Source: Sphingorhabdus pulchriflava
GTDB taxonomy: Bacteria; Pseudomonadota; Alphaproteobacteria; Sphingomonadales; Sphingomonadaceae
Direction: 5' to 3'
Assembly: GCF_003367235.1 (NCBI RefSeq)
Contig: NZ_QRGP01000001.1
Span: 2,046,001-2,110,000, forward strand
Length of the DNA: 64,000 nt
Below the pieces are notes generated by a model, which did not search any database, was not told where the DNA came from, and saw only the letters and a program-made list of their open reading frames with translations. Of this stretch, positions 63,662 to 64,000 are shown piece by piece. Made by a program: the position numbers and the translations under genes. Every line of letters starts with the position of its first letter. Positions within the stretch are counted from its first letter, which is position 1.

Positions 63662-64000
63662 CTACCGCCCCAACAAAGTCCGTGCCTGCCCGGCAATCTG
63701 CGCGAGCATGGCAGGAGTCGGCAGACCACCCCGGCGTGCGCGGTCGATCATCGAACGGAACATACCGACACGGTCACTGTGCTTGCCAAGCCAGGCGGTG
63801 ACCGCGTCGGCATCGGCCACTTTTTGACGGCGCAGGAAATCGAGCCGCATCGCCTGGAAATCGCGTGCCAGACCCGCGACGAGCAAACGTTCCCAGGGAT
63901 CCTTGGGGTCCATCTGCATCGCGCTGTTCTGCGCCCAGCCGAGGCCCAGAGCATCGCCCAAAAGCACAAATGCCTTGGTCAGCGCCTTGGCATCGGCCTT
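63662..64000 (-). CDS. C-terminal end of probable NAD-glutamate dehydrogenase (partial)
   Basis: An open frame of 112 residues enters from the right edge without a start and ends at 63662. The visible part is helical: KADAKALTKAFVLLGDAL, then MDPKDPWERLLVAGLARDFQAMRLDFLRR and MFRSMIDRARRGG. The DPWERLLVAGLARDFQ-MRLDFLRR segment resembles the C-terminus of the very large (about 1,600-residue) bacterial NAD-dependent glutamate dehydrogenase. The catalytic part lies outside the window, so the name rests on the tail only. Confidence 0.65.
   Translation of the reverse strand, partial: KADAKALTKAFVLLGDALGLGWAQNSAMQMDPKDPWERLLVAGLARDFQAMRLDFLRRQKVADADAVTAWLGKHSDRVGMFRSMIDRARRGGLPTPAMLAQIAGQARTLLGR

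Overview
The window reads as chromosomal DNA from an alphaproteobacterium, most likely a member of the Sphingomonadales (Sphingopyxis/Sphingorhabdus-like). Evidence is the GC-rich codon use, tightly packed and translationally coupled genes, alphaproteobacterial markers (ATP12-family chaperone, short alpha-type SspB, DUF2585, a RibB variant with a degenerate RibA half, SigF/NrsF), and short dispersed repeats of a kind common in sphingomonads. No phage, insertion sequence, CRISPR array or integrase is visible. Genus-level placement is inference.

Layout. 1-5.6 kb: AbgT-type transporter, riboflavin genes (HTH-fused ribB variant and ribH), and a TetR regulator divergent from a carotenoid oxygenase. 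5.7-7.4 kb: OmpA-like protein, a gene-poor gap, a PilZ protein. 7.4-15.8 kb: a phosphate island with low-affinity PiT transporter and its DUF47 partner on the minus strand, divergent from phoR-pstSCAB-phoU-phoB, with tandem Pho-box-like repeats between them. 15.8-21.3 kb: pseudouridine synthase, rhomboid protease, Kup potassium transporter, and groES-groEL under a perfect CIRCE. 21.4-25.1 kb: a bufferin-type RiPP operon (DUF2282 precursor, DUF692/MNIO enzyme, DUF2063 partner, DoxX protein) co-transcribed with an ECF sigma factor and a NrsF-type membrane anti-sigma, and preceded by a motif matching the Caulobacter SigF promoter.

25-41 kb: mostly housekeeping. It holds hisBHAF, sspB-fumC, gmk, a compact minus-strand operon (crcB, RluC-type synthase, PaiB-like protein, HAD phosphatase, small membrane protein, ATP12), three exported proteins and a class A penicillin-binding protein. 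40.4-54.2 kb: catabolic genes. These are an acyl-CoA dehydrogenase operon with a long palindrome upstream, tRNA-Arg(CCG), an uncharacterised hydrolase/oxidoreductase cluster that may be controlled by a TetR protein through repeated TGACA-N8-TGTCA sites, a Baeyer-Villiger-type monooxygenase, and a valine-catabolic set (mmsB, acyl-CoA dehydrogenase, mmsA). 54.4-64 kb: gltD-gltB, then an aminoadipate-semialdehyde-type dehydrogenase divergent from glutaryl-CoA dehydrogenase (lysine breakdown), and the C-terminal end of a probable large NAD-glutamate dehydrogenase running off the right edge.

The most interesting items are the SigF-linked bufferin operon, the TetR-operator network around 43-50.6 kb, the HTH-RibB fusion with a palindrome in its own promoter, and a tight group of DnaA boxes after fumC.
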